A stretch of DNA of 64,000 bases from Strigamia acuminata (Eukaryota; Arthropoda; Chilopoda; Geophilomorpha; Linotaeniidae). The position numbers and the translations under genes were made by a program. The notes beneath the pieces are model-generated. The model saw only the letters and a program-made list of their open reading frames with translations, did not search any database and was not told where the DNA came from. This document shows positions 11,098 to 22,312 of this stretch, piece after piece. Within the stretch, counting starts at the first letter, position 1. Every line of letters begins with the position of its first letter. Location: the NCBI GenBank assembly GCA_949358305.1, contig OX442315.1, forward strand, positions 5,171,875-5,235,874, given 5' to 3'.

Positions 11098-12337
11098 CAA
11101 ATTGATAACTAATTTTGCCTCTAGATGGCGTTATTATTAAATAGCGGCAAATTCAATTCCAGTAAATTAAATACATAAATATGAAATGTTTATGTAAAAG
11201 AATTATGAAATTTAAAACTTGACGAAAAGGATGAAAACAGGATAAAGCCACCCCGCGCACTAACACAGAGTTCAGATTAAGACAATGACTTAATCCTGAA
11301 TGTGTCGTGGCTATCCAGTTCCTGTTCTCTCCTAAAAGAGAGCTATGGGATAGATAGATCCGTCCCTGTGTGTTATAATGCCTCCTTGTCCGGGTGCCCG
11401 ATGACGGTCGTGTGACTGTGAGGAGATTGTGTCCAGTGACGCGGGAAAAGTTCCATTGGGCATGATATAATTCAACAGTTGTTCCACAAAGCGTGCCAGA
11501 TACCACTAAACTTAGGCTGCTGAAAAGCTTAGTGAAAATGGATCACGATGTGCTAATATTTTATACCCTTACAGATTCATAATGTTGAATTCACTAAAAA
11601 CAGTAAATTGGAAACAATTTACTTATTAGTAATTTCAATACGAAATACCATTACCCGGAACCAGAAGTGACATGTAAAACACAGTTAAAATTGTACGCAA
11701 TTTACTCGTGATGTGTTACACAAGTAATTCGTACGCAATTTACTCGTGTACAGCAATCCCAAGAAACCAACCAACTTCCACTTACAAATTCCACGGCATT
11801 TATAAGCGGTCAGTAACTGAGCAGTTACCCAAATCAATGACCAACCGAAGTTGTAGCGATGCAGAAATACCAACCGTACCTCTCGAATGATAATAATAAC
11901 CAATTACACCCTTGTAGAACCATGGAACGAGACGAGAAGTCAAATCAGACCGATATGAGATGACATCTTTATTTCCAGATAAAAAGGAATTTGCCTCTTA
12001 TCTGGACTAATAGAATAGCGATATGTAATCATATTATTTTAGGGCTTCGGCCACTTTAATTGTATAGGTTAACATGTTATATTAATTTGGCCATTTGTCA
12101 ATCTAGTTATTTATATAGATTTGATCAAATTCACTTAAATAAATGTTAACTGATTTGAGAAAACTCACCACTCCTAAATTTATTTTATCTCTTCTACACT
12201 AGTTCACTGTTTAGCTAAAACCTTATCTCGCAATGTGGGAGGTGATTGTTAGCGTCGGTACGCCATCGTTACAAACACAATCCAAATTAGAATGTTTAGT
12301 GTAAAAAATATAGAAATAACGCCCATTACGGAATTAC
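11098..12337. other. Remainder of the gene A-specific first-intron insert
   Basis: Most of this is absent from the matching intron of gene I, where sequence like 10510 joins sequence like 12282 directly. It contains two direct copies of GTACGCAATTTACTCGTG (about 11694 and 11732). The open frame 11153-11506 has no recognisable domain and I do not call it. Confidence 0.4.
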
Positions 12338-12431
12338 CTGATACATTTGATAATCGTTGAATCCATGATACTGTACGTTAACAAACTTGCAGAGTTGCAG
12401 AGCCTGACAAGCGCGCCTGACAAACCACTAC

Positions 12432-12616
12432 ACTCTATTCCAAAAAGTAATTGAAATACTCCCATTGGTTGGTTGGTGCTCTAGTTCAGTTGTGTATTGA
12501 ATATGATGCTGTTTTCAGATTCCAGTAGACTTGTGCGAAGATTTTCAATGCATTTATACTGGTGTTATGAATCTCCCAACCAATGGGAGTATTTCAATTA
12601 CTTTTTGGAATAGAGT
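12432..12616. mobile_element. MITE with 41-bp near-perfect inverted repeats
   Basis: ACTCTATTCCAAAAAGTAAT at the left is mirrored at 12576-12616 through CCAATGGGAGTA. It separates the first exon of gene A from its upstream block, which are adjacent in gene I (50927-50990). The target duplication is not clear. Confidence 0.85.
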
Positions 12617-12639
12617 TTTAGTGCTGCACGTAGTTCATC

Positions 12640-12770
12640 TAACTGCCACTAGTTAGAGTCACTTGATTTTCCAATTGATGCAGGTACGCGTATATATTTT
12701 TCCACAGCATGTCAGTTTGAGTTACTAGTGACATCTAGAAGTATTCAATCGAAAACAAGAAAAAAAATTA
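12640..12770 (-). promoter_or_regulatory. Conserved block upstream of TRAF-like gene A
   Basis: About 130 bp containing AACTGCCACTAGTT, TTGATTTTCCAATTGATGCA and ACATCTAGAAGTATT is also found near 19397-19500 and 50998-51115. At all three places it lies a few hundred bp or less upstream of an array first exon. It may be a promoter region or simply duplicated spacer. Confidence 0.4.
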
Positions 12771-12784
12771 TTTGAAACACTAAT

Positions 12785-13215
12785 ATAAAAGCCTTTATAA
12801 AAAAAGTGCTTGAAACCGTCACCAGAGGGTAACTTATTATGGCACATATTTTTCATGACTGCTGTGATAGTGCCAAAAAACCAGCAGGGGGTACGACATT
12901 CAACCGAATCTGTGACATGGACTTCCGAATCCCGTTCCGAATCCCTGCTTTCCGAATCTGTGAATCTTTAAATTTTATAAAAATTTTGAATTTTTTTTCT
13001 AAAATTGTACAAAACTTAAAATATTTTCGACTTTTTTATTGAAATAATTACCTAAATCTTTCCGAATCCCAACCGAATCCTACAGCAAATCCCAAAAAAT
13101 ATACGAAATATTCGAATCTCTGACAGGCAGATTGTGATTGTCGTAGCCCCTTCTTTTCAAAGTCAATGCAGCACTTTTAGACTTCTAAACTCTATGTTTA
13201 GAAAGTCTTATGAAA
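12785..13215. repeat. Duplicated spacer with TTCCGAATC repeats
   Basis: This is the upstream spacer of gene A. TTCCGAATC-type words repeat between about 12925 and 13090. The first 250 bp match 51833-52060 upstream of gene I. The 67-codon open frame at 12839 is not conserved between the copies and is not called. Confidence 0.5.
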
Positions 13216-13260
13216 CGGTCATGTCCGTCCGTCCGTCCGTCCGTCTGTCTGTCTGTCGAC
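13216..13260. repeat. GTCC/GTCT microsatellite
   Basis: Tandem GTCC units switch to GTCT units (about 13222-13258). Confidence 0.85.
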
Positions 13261-13412
13261 AACGATTCCGCAAAAACTACCGCAGCTAGAGCCAAACGGA
13301 CAACGGCATTAAATCCAGCATACCTATATTAGTATCCTAAGATATTTTCAGATTTCTCCGACCTCCGGTTGAATTAATAAATCGGTTTTAGTGCACTTTT
13401 AGCGGTGTATTT

Positions 13413-13468
13413 TATGAAAATTACGGAAATGACGTCATCATGACGACGTCATTTCCGTAATTTTCATG
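13413..13468. repeat. Palindrome centred on TGACGTCA
   Basis: ATGAAAATTACGGAAATGAC on the left is mirrored by GTCATTTCCGTAATTTTCAT on the right, around a short TGACGTCATCATGACGA core. Confidence 0.85.
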
Positions 13469-13613
13469 GAATAGACTTGGGACAGACGGAAAACGGAAAA
13501 CGAGAAACGGGAAATTATAACGACGGAAATGCGAAGCTAGTGAAACGTTCGTTGTACGCAATTGGTTTACATCCCGGCGCCGGCGTATTACGCGCATTTG
13601 GGGGCGTTCTGGG

Positions 13614-13680
13614 CGAAGAAGCTTTTGAAATTCAAAAGCTTCTTCGAATTAAATCATTCAAAATTTGAATGATTTAATTG
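13614..13680. repeat. Two adjacent palindromes
   Basis: GAAGAAGCTTTTG pairs with CAAAAGCTTCTTC. Immediately afterwards AATTAAATCATTCAAA pairs with TTTGAATGATTTAATT. With 13216-13468 this probably belongs to one degraded DNA element inserted between genes A and B. Confidence 0.75.
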
Positions 13681-13799
13681 CGAAATTGGTTGTTTTGTGT
13701 CATTAATTTATTATTATTATTTTTTTAATAAGGAACAGGGTTTAGAAGTCTCATGTGTAATGCTTCCCTGCATTACAAATCCCTGCTTGTTTGTACAAA

Positions 13800-13957
13800 A
13801 CAATTTCCATTTCCATTTCCATTTCCTGACGTTTTACAGTTTCTTCCAAATTATCTAGTCAATTATTTCCTCAAAGCAATTTAGCAGAATATAATATTTC
13901 GACCTTACCTTCAACTGCTTTCCTTTTCGTTCCACACTTGTTCCTCTCGCCATTCTC
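13800..13957 (-). pseudogene. Two-exon relic of a short-form TRAF-like gene
   Basis: 13909-13957 is a 49-nt exon in the same frame and length as exon 3 of genes C and E (reads ..GERNKCGTKRKAVE). 13800-13854 matches the start of their next, coiled-coil exon, including the acceptor at ATCTAG. No RING, MATH or other exon remains, so this is a broken paralogue. Confidence 0.7.
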
Positions 13958-14701
13958 CTACAACAACAGTTGAGAATTAAGAATTATCAAATGAAAATCA
14001 CTGTACATAAAAAGCCACTTACAGAAAATTAAATTATTATTATAATTGCAACTTGAAATGGTCGGTTAGTTTTGCCAAAAAAGTCGAAAATATTCCTGGT
14101 CGAAAGGAATCCAGGTCGAAAATATTCCTCACCTCCCTTTCCTTCCGTGTTCCTGGAGAAAAAATGGAATTTATCTAATAATTAGAAAATATAACTTCAA
14201 TTTATGAAAAGAAATATATTTGCTGTTTCACACTGAATCCGTGATACAAACTTTACAAAATGTTCTACAAAGTTAAATTATTTCAACATTATTAAAGGAT
14301 TCCGTTTCACCTTTTCACTCGGCTCTGGAGCAATGACTCAAACTTACTAAAATGTTGAAATTGCAGCTGATCATACTCTATCTAAAATTTACGCAATATT
14401 TTCAACTGTTCAACATTTCAATTCGAAATCTGAATCAGTAGCCTGCTTAAGCTTTGAGAGAAAAGAAAACGATAGTGCATCTGCACTGTGCTGATTCAGT
14501 CCATTGTCGAAAGGTACTCGAGTACGATCCACGAGGCAATCAGAATTGTCGTTCATTGTAAACTTACTTGGATTTAATATGTGCACCGTTTTCTACATTT
14601 TTTACAATATAGGTAAAAGAAACAAAGCATGGCAGATCTAAAGATTTTTTTAATGTTATGAAAAAACAAGTTACAACAGTAACGTTCGTAATTTCCAATT
14701 A
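13958..14701. other. Spacer downstream of gene B
   Basis: Non-coding. From about 14130 on it matches 29880-30230 downstream of gene G, showing that B and G were duplicated with flanking DNA. The GGTCGAAA..GAATCC words near 14090-14130 recur near 29760-29850 and 52150-52200. Confidence 0.6.
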
Positions 14702-17700
14702 TTATAAAGTCGTAATGGTTAAATCTAGTTTGATAAAAAGAGTATCATCCACTAAATATAATGGTTCAAGTTCGTCCATCGAAATAAAACATGTTTTCCC
14801 CCAGCATGTATTTACTGCATTTACTGAATTTGATTGGTGAGAGCAGTTATGCTTATGTTCCAACTGATCCAACACACTCAATTTTGCAGAATACTCAATG
14901 GGCCACTTAAGAATTGCATCATTCGGACCTTTCATCACGTAAAGATAAATCGACAAATGAGTTCCTAGTCCATCACTATACCCATTTGGAAAGAGCGCAA
15001 GGTTCATTTTATAACCAAACTTTTTACTATAAAAAGGTTCACTGACGAAACAAGTCTCAATGCCCAATTTTGCCTGAGCTAGACGGTTTGCAAACTTCTC
15101 CACTTTCCAGATATATTCAAATGAGGAGAGATTTGATGCCAGTTCTAACCTCAACTTGCTCAATTCTTGACTTTGTTTGACATCTACAATTTATTTATCT
15201 CTATTAAAATCAACGTTTCAAAATTAGGAAAAACGTAAGAAATGTACCTAGACGTTTGCCACTGTCCAAATGTGATTTCACCAGGGCATTAATTTTATTG
15301 TTGAACATCTTTTCGTTGTCAGCTGAAACAAAAAGTCAAATTTAGTTTGTCACATGATATAATTATTACAAAAGTAAAGAAACTGTCAGTAATGTGAGAG
15401 TATTTAATCTTAATAGACATGACATAATGGTCAACATAAATTCAATCAGTCGCTTCTATAAACTAAACAATTAATTACTACGCAGGACCATGAGTCACCG
15501 AGTGATGTAACCGAATGTTCCAATGTCCCCGCATGTAAAAAAATGTCAAACCCCAGCTCCTGATTCCCTAAACCCTCCCTGTATAATGACACTGGCAGAT
15601 AAACGTTTCATTTCGGAACAATAATAGTTCCTGTAAACACGGCCACATCACGGGCCATGTTCTGTACCACGCGTCCCAATTCCGCACGTCCCAGTCCCAT
15701 GGGGTCCCAACTCTTCACCAGGTGATGGAATTAAATGTGGACCAAACTTGCGCAGATCCAATCTATGTTTAATTTAAGCAGCGCAAAAATAAATACTGAC
15801 GACACAGAATAGAGACTGCGCAAAATAGTGATCCTTTGGGTGTCGAAATGGGACGTGCTGAATCGGTTTTAGCAGGCGTGATGCACTTACCCACAGTTTT
15901 AGCCAATTGATCTAAAAACAAAAAATGAAAGAATGCTCTGTTAATCACTGGAACAGACATTGTATTGTTTGAATTGATTAACTTACTGTTTGCTGTCATC
16001 AAAGTAGTCAATTTGTTTTCAATTACCTTCGTTTTATCAGATTGTTTAGTCAGTCGGTCTACAACAATTATCCAAATGGTCAAATCAAATCGCAAAATTT
16101 ATCCAATTCTCCTCACAATATATAAATATAAATATAAATACCTTTGCTTTTTGCATAACCTTCCTCAAATTTATCTAAGAATGGTTTAAATAGCAATTAA
16201 AGTGATGAGAAATAGATATGAAGTAAACATTTTACCCAAAGATTTTTCCAATTCCTTGTGTTTATTTGTCAGACGATCCATCTTGACTTTGAACACATTC
16301 TTGCTTTCATCTAAAACAAAGTGATCAACTTAGTTTGAAACTTTAAATGAAATGACAGATTTACCCAAATTCTTAACCAACTGCTCCAAGCCCAGACATT
16401 GATTACGACGTTCCATCAATTCACTTTCTTTATTTTCGAGCTCAATTATCCGCTGCTTGCATGAATTAATTTCTAAGTCTTGGCATCTTACAGTTTCTTC
16501 CAAACGATCTAGTCAAATATTAGCATAAATAGAAATTGAAATTGTAAATAATTTCATATTTTGCCACTAGGTGATCCAACAGAAATCAACAGGTGATAAA
16601 ACAGCCACTTAATTATGAAAGTATCACTGGAGATAAAGCTGTATTATCACCTATTCATTTCTAGTGTTTCACCTAGTGGCAAAACATGAAATTAAAATAA
16701 AAAAATGTTGTGTTGATCACTGAAACACATTCTATTGTTTGGATTGAATAACTTACTGTTTGCCGTTATAAAAGCAGCTGATTTGTTTTCAATTTCCTGC
16801 GTTTTAGCAGATTGCTCAGTTTGTTGTTTGCTTAGTGTTTCTAAACCAAAATTATCGTTTAGGCTAAAATATACGAACAAAATGAAAACCTACTAATTGC
16901 ACCACTAAGGACTGCCGTTTCTTTCTCAAACTCGACCATCTTCCTGTTTACTTCTTTTTATTCGCAAACGAAAAAATTCAATTATCCAGTGTTATAACGA
17001 TTGAATACAACACTTACTCTTAGCAGTAGTTAGCTTGAACGCCTCCGTAGTCGTCTTTGATGTTTGCGATAACAATTCTTTAAGCGAAATTCAAGTCGAA
17101 AAGTTGAAAACAAGTTTAAATTAATATCTCAGTACCGTAACAATATTCCAATTTTTTTGTTTGACACTCCAAGTTTTCAATCTTCTTCATTTGTTTCACA
17201 TCGCGGTCAATCATCTGCTGTTTACTCCAATTAATTTCCCTGCTTTGATTTTTTACATTTCCCTTCAAATTATCTACACGCAGATGTAGAAACGACGATC
17301 ACGGAACAACAAATAATTGAAATGGTCAAATTATAAATTAATAATTGCAAGATTTTCTTTACCTAATGCAATGGTTTGATCCGCAAAACATTCCTCAAGC
17401 TCGAGCATCTTTTCATTTATTGCTTCGTTCGCTTTGGAAGACAAAATAAATCAATGTAAAAGCTAAAAAAAATTATATTTACCATTATTTTGCGAGTAAT
17501 CCTTTTTAAACTCATTCTGTTTGAAGCTCACAGCATCTGAGATTATTTTAAATTTTATGAAAGGTTATAAAAAATAAAAAAAAAGTTGCCATTTTAGATT
17601 TTACCCAAACATTTCTACAATTCCTTATGTTCGTAGGTCAGTTGATCCATCTTGACATTCAGCTCATTTTTGCTTTCACCTAATTTCCCACAACTCATCG

Positions 17701-19088
17701 TTTCGAGGTCAATTATCCGCCGCTTACAACAATTAATTTCCAATTCTTGACTTTTTATAGTTTCTTCCAAATTATTTAGACAAATATTAATTGCAGCACA
17801 CTCAAATTACTCCAAACTTTACCTTAAACTCCCTTCATTTTCATACGACACTCGTTATGAGCATCGACAACATCTGCAGATGTTTTCTCCACCTTATTTT
17901 CCACTTTACTCTATAGTTCAACAAATGTAACCTCATCTCTATTAAATCTTCTATTTTGTCACAATCAATACCTGAACACTGTTGATTAAATCCTTGTGCG
18001 AGAGAAGTTCGTTAAGCGAATTCGCCAACATGGATCCATTACTCAATTGCTGAAACAGAAATAAATTAAACAAATCATCTTCATTCATTGCACTTATTCT
18101 ACCTCAATTTGAAGATTCAGCAATAAATTCATCATAAACTCCATGTGAACACTATCCCTTTCGTGGCATTCAATTTCGGAACGAGTTCCCTGCAACAATA
18201 ATAGTTAGAAAAATAATTCCAGTTTGTCGTTGTATTCGCTTGAAATCACTTGAAATCGACATCCAATCAGAGAAAACTTGCACCAACGTAAATTCCGCTC
18301 GCATTCTTGCACATGGATGTTCATCTGCATGAAATAAGAGTAATTCATACCGTATTTCTTCCGGTAATCAATTTTTTCAGTTGTTCTTGTGTGTACTTAC
18401 TGTCCGGCGGATGAATTTCCGGTTGCAAAGGTTGCAGCTGATTGGACACATGTCACAGTCATCGGAATGGCTCTAACAAAACCAAAGTAGCGGTGAAAAT
18501 TCCAAAATTTTATTATACAAATCAAATTTGTCGCAAAGAAAATTTCACATTATTTTCATGCAAAATTCCCGAAGATTATCGGTAATTGTGTGTTTGCACT
18601 GGTCAAAGCTTCTACCTGAATCTTATCCGAAGAAACTTCTGCGTTGCAATAACAACAATAATGCTGTTTTTCTGAATTCGAGTCCAGTTCAGCATTCACC
18701 TTAAATAACAGTTACAATTACCAATAAGTAAGAAATTTTTAAAAAAATAAAAATAAAAATAAAATCGCAGTTTATAAATCACGTAAATGACACTTACGTT
18801 TGTTTTCTCACCACATCGGTGGCAGAAACGGTGATTACTGACGTCTCCCTTCTGAACAGAACTTCTCAAACCACATCTGATTAAAAATTAGACAGAAAAC
18901 AAAATCAATTGTAACGTCACATTCATAAATGATCGGTTAGTTTTGCCATGCCGACCCGTCCGCTCAGATTGTTTTCAAAGTTTAGATTAATTATACTCTA
19001 TCCACAAATTTATTTCACACGAAATACAAATGAAAACACTTCAAACAAACGCGCTTTACCTGTTACAAAAGACAAGTTTTGAATCCAT
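14702..19088 (-). pseudogene. TRAF-like gene B (RING, TRAF zinc finger, coiled coil, MATH) with a premature stop
   Basis: The layout is that of intact gene G: exons 19060-19088, 18798-18876, 18616-18699, 18401-18472, 18250-18324, 18103-18189, 17972-18049 and 17823-17910, then about a dozen short coiled-coil exons down to 15249, and a MATH exon at 14702-15183 (GTHLSIYL, YLVDDTLFIKLDL). The RING reads CNRC, NHRFCHRC, CCYC, with Ser where the third zinc ligand is expected. The zinc finger reads CDMCPISCNLCN and HVQECERNLRWC. Exon 8 ends in TAA at 17824-17826 where G has CAA, so translation would stop after about 196 residues, before the coiled coil. Skipping exon 8 (88 nt) would shift the frame. 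The MATH exon itself is open. It is either a recent pseudogene or a source of a RING/zinc-finger-only product. Confidence 0.82.
16556..16687. mobile_element. MITE in a gene B coiled-coil intron (TTTTGCCACTAGGTGA family)
   Basis: Ends TTTTGCCACTAGGTGA and TCACCTAGTGGCAAAA are inverted repeats, extending imperfectly about 45 bp inward. The same family occurs at 32197-32517 (gene G) and 48567-48748 (gene I), each preceded by GTGAATAATTTC-like sequence, so it predates the gene duplications. Confidence 0.8.
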
Positions 19089-19384
19089 AGCAAACGATGA
19101 GTTAAAACCAAACCGTAACTGTCTAGCACTTCAGACCACTAAAACCTGACGTCTTCAATCAGGACCGTGCATTCGATGAGTAAGAACGGAAAGTATCGAA
19201 TATTACAAAATATCATTTTAATTCATAAAAATAAAAATGTACGATCTTTTAAACAATATTAATAAATAATTATACAAATTTTACACACAAAATTATTGAA
19301 TGTATTACGAAATTAAATCAAAGTGTAGTGCCTAGTGCCGAGTAGCCTTGGTGCTGCGCTGAGTCGGCACTGAGTGATGCGCTT

Positions 19385-19505
19385 AGTTCGTCTAACTGCC
19401 ACTAGTTTGAGTCACTTGATTTTCCAATTGATGCAGGAACGCATATATGTTTTTCCACAGCATCACAGTTTGAGTTACTAATGACATCTAGAAGTATTTA
19501 ATAAA
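19385..19505 (-). promoter_or_regulatory. Conserved block upstream of TRAF-like gene B
   Basis: Second copy of the block at 12640 (AACTGCCACTAGTTTGAG, CAATTGATGCAGG). It lies between the first exon of B and an orphan first exon at 19548. Confidence 0.4.
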
Positions 19506-19547
19506 AAAAAAAGCAAAAAAAAATTATTTGAAACAAATGCCTCTTAC

Positions 19548-19576
19548 CTCACACAAACGACAAGTTTGGAATCCAT
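19548..19576 (-). CDS. Orphan first exon of a TRAF-like gene
   Basis: It encodes MDSKLVVCVR up to a GTAAG donor, with the same 29-nt length and phase as all other first exons in the array. It lies 460 bp upstream of the first exon of B with no RING exon of its own in between. Sequence 19530-20056 matches the 5' end and upstream region of gene J (60790-61336). It could be an alternative start for B or a relic of a lost gene. Confidence 0.6.
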
Positions 19577-20361
19577 AGCGAAAGGCGAGTTAAAACCGCA
19601 ACTTCAGAGGGCTCGAGACCACGAGGACTAAAGACTGAAAACTTCAGCTACGAACCAGGAATGTACACTCGATGCAAATAGTCTTTTGAGACTCGATCTG
19701 ACATCGCATCAAAATTTTAATCTGATCTTTATTTTTGTTGTTTAGGGCCTGTTGGATGAACACTATGTTTTGTAACTTTTGTTTTTATTGTTATTTGCAT
19801 AAAAATACCATTTGTTACATCCTCAGTACAAAATATTTCGAATCTAGGTCGAATATACTGTATGCGTGCCTCAACAAATATATCATATTTTAAGGAATCT
19901 TCTAAACAACAGAAAATAAAAATTCAAACTTGATCACGTTATGTTTGGAATATCCAAAAGATTTCGACAATTCGACCCGAGAAAAGTATGAGAAAATGAA
20001 AAGTAAATGCAAATTCAATGATTAAATTCGGAAAATTTTTTATTTTCACACAGGATTGATTGATTGCGAAAATTATGAACCGAAATACACAGAAATTGAA
20101 CAGAATTAAACTTAAAATGATTTTTAATTCATTGCGCTTTGATTCCGGCCAGTTTACATCAAGAAATAATCCGCATTAATTCCGCTTTTCGGTTGTGGTT
20201 CGACTAAGCTGACCACTTAAACGAATATTTTCTTGACAAAATTCAGATTTTTTTGTAAAACGAAATATTAAATGTGACAGAATGAAATTTTTATTCAATA
20301 TTACATATAGAACATGCACAAACTTGGTGCAATTAAAGCATTTAAGAATTAAGATGACCAA
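19577..20361. other. Spacer between the orphan exon and gene C
   Basis: Non-coding. 19600-20056 is duplicated at 60850-61336; 20090-20340 is duplicated at about 24400-24650. Confidence 0.6.
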
Positions 20362-22312
20362 TTAATTTGAACTTGTAACGGTTAAATTTAGTTTGACAAA
20401 AATTGTATCGTCCACTAAATATAACGGTTTAAGTTCTTCTAACAACATAAAAGTTGAATATCCCACTGACGAGTTGTGTTCAGTTATTGGTTTGGCAAAA
20501 CAATTCTTTAATTCACTTAGATTGGATATCAATTCTTCTGTATGATGATCCTTGTGTATCGACTGATCTAAAACACTCAATTTTGCCGAATACTCAATGG
20601 GCCACTTAAGAATTGCATCGTTCGGACCTTTCATCACATGAAGAAAAATGGACAAATGCGTTCCTTTCCCAGTACCATCACCATTTGGCTTTAGGTATAG
20701 TCGCATTTTATAACCATTCTTGCTGGAATAAAAAGGATCACTGTAGACGCGAGTCTCCTTGCCCAATTTTGCCTGAGCTAGACGGTTTGCAAACTTCTCC
20801 ACTTTCCAGATATATTCAAATGAGGAGAGATTTGATGCCAGTTCATCTACAATTAATTCATCACCATTAAAATCAAAGTTTCAAAACTAGGAAAAACGTA
20901 AGAAATTTACCGAGAAGTTCGCCACGGTCCAAATGTGATTTCACCACGGCGTTTAAAATCTTTTTGTTGTCACCTGAAACAAACGAGAAAATTAGTTTGG
21001 AGGTGGTGTGTACAAAAATGTGTTAATCTACTAATCTACAACACTACGTGTAAATATGATATGATGCAAAAACCCGTAGTTTTAACCGATTCAAATACCG
21101 TATTTCCACAACTCGAATAAGAGAATTCCAGGTTGTTATTTGATAAATTTCAGAATTTTTGCATGAATTACGTTGATCCAACGTTTGTTTTTAACGTCGA
21201 AGGAAGATATGGTGCATTTGTTCTACGTTTGATTATTTTCACCGGACTCATCAGCCCTTAATTGCGGAAATACGGTGAAAGGAAAAATATTGGCACATTA
21301 CGTTAATCAAAAAATCATATTCCAACTGAATTACTTACTGCTTGTTGCCGTCAAAGTTGCTATTTTTGCTTCATTTTGTTGCACTTTTTCAGACTGCTCA
21401 GTTTGTTGATTAGTTAGTGCATCTGAAATTAAATTTTCCATTAGTCTTGAGTATATCAAAACAGGAATAAGAACTCACTTAATGTTTCATTTTGTTTTGC
21501 TCTATTTTTTTCAAACTCGTTCATCTTTTTATTAAGTTCTTCGTAGTCTAAGAAAACAAATGAAATGAAAACTTGTGCAGCGTAATAGCAACTCATTACT
21601 GTTACTTACTCTTAGCAGCAGTTGTGTTGAACGTTTCCACACTTCTAGACGATTGACTTAACAATTCTTTTAGTGAAGCTTTTAAAAAAAAATTAATTAC
21701 TTAATTAATTAAATAATTTTAATTCGTGTAATTTCCATACCGTAGTTGAGTTCCAATTGGTCTATCTTGTTCGCTTCTTTCTTCTCGAGGGCATTTATGC
21801 GTTGTTTATACAAATCAATTTCTATTTCCTGACGTTTTACAATTTCTTCAAAATTATCTGTCAAATATTTCTTTTTAATAAAAATCTTTTAGATACAAAT
21901 ACTTCGATTTTTACCTTGATCTGCTTTCCTTTTCATACCACACTCGTTGCGCTCGATATTCCCCTAAAATGACACCATTATCAAATAATAAATGGAAAAT
22001 TAGAAAAATAATTGCATACGATGCTTACATCTGTTTTTTCACCACATCGGTGGCAGAAACGGTGATTATTCAGCTCTTCCTTCAGAATCGAACTACTCAA
22101 ACCGCATCTGATTAAAAATTAAACAGAAATTAAACATTCAGATAAGATCGGTTAGTTTTGCCATGCTGGCGGGCACATTTTGTGCTAACTGCGAGGATAA
22201 AGTCGTTAGATAAATTATTCCCGATCAAGAAATCTGTTTCACACGAACTGCAAACAAATATCCTTTAAATATCCGCGCTCTACCTGATACAAACGATTAG
22301 TTTTGAATCCAT
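20362..22312 (-). CDS. TRAF-like gene C, short form: half RING, coiled coil, MATH
   Basis: Nine exons join in frame with no stop: 22284-22312, 22029-22107, 21915-21963, 21741-21857, 21610-21678, 21479-21547, 21339-21422, 20911-20973 and 20362-20846. They total 1044 nt, about 347 residues. The N-terminus has CIRC and NHRFCHRC (residues about 8-31), with Asn at the third RING ligand, and lacks the CCYC half and the TRAF zinc finger of genes B, G and I. A heptad-rich coiled coil follows (residues about 40-185). A complete MATH/TRAF-C domain closes it (GYKMRLYLKPNGDG, GTHLSIFL, YLVDDTIFVKLNL). By family, the MATH domain binds receptor or adaptor peptides as a trimer. Without a full RING this form is more likely a scaffold or competitor than a ubiquitin ligase; that is inference. 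Confidence 0.85.
21097..21275. mobile_element. MITE in a gene C intron
   Basis: ACCGTATTTCCACAA at the left is mirrored by TTGCGGAAATACGGT at the right (one mismatch). No coding capacity. Confidence 0.6.

Larger units (their letters stand above)
7901..12366 (-). pseudogene. TRAF-like gene A, 5' exons only (RING + TRAF zinc finger; coiled coil and MATH missing)
   Basis: Eight consecutive exons read in frame on the minus strand: 12338-12366, 10229-10358, 10080-10157, 8804-8875, 8676-8750, 8529-8615, 8049-8126 and 7901-7976 (625 nt, last one ending in phase 1). They encode a RING with all ligands visible: Cys pairs at the exon 1/2 junction, ACGHVYCRRC in exon 2 and CCYC in exon 3. A TRAF-type zinc finger follows (CDMYPINCDYCD, then HVQECGRNLRWCKF..GC) and the start of the coiled coil. 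The exon pattern matches intact gene I (46864-50926) closely. No coiled-coil or MATH exon is found to the left; MITEs and the Gypsy LTR lie there instead. It is either a truncated pseudogene or a gene making only the RING/zinc-finger part. In other TRAFs this part mediates ubiquitin ligation. Confidence 0.8.

Noticed and set aside
11153-11506. 117-codon minus-strand open frame in the gene A first intron
   Set aside because: No recognisable motif, no splice partners, and absent from the paralogous intron of gene I.
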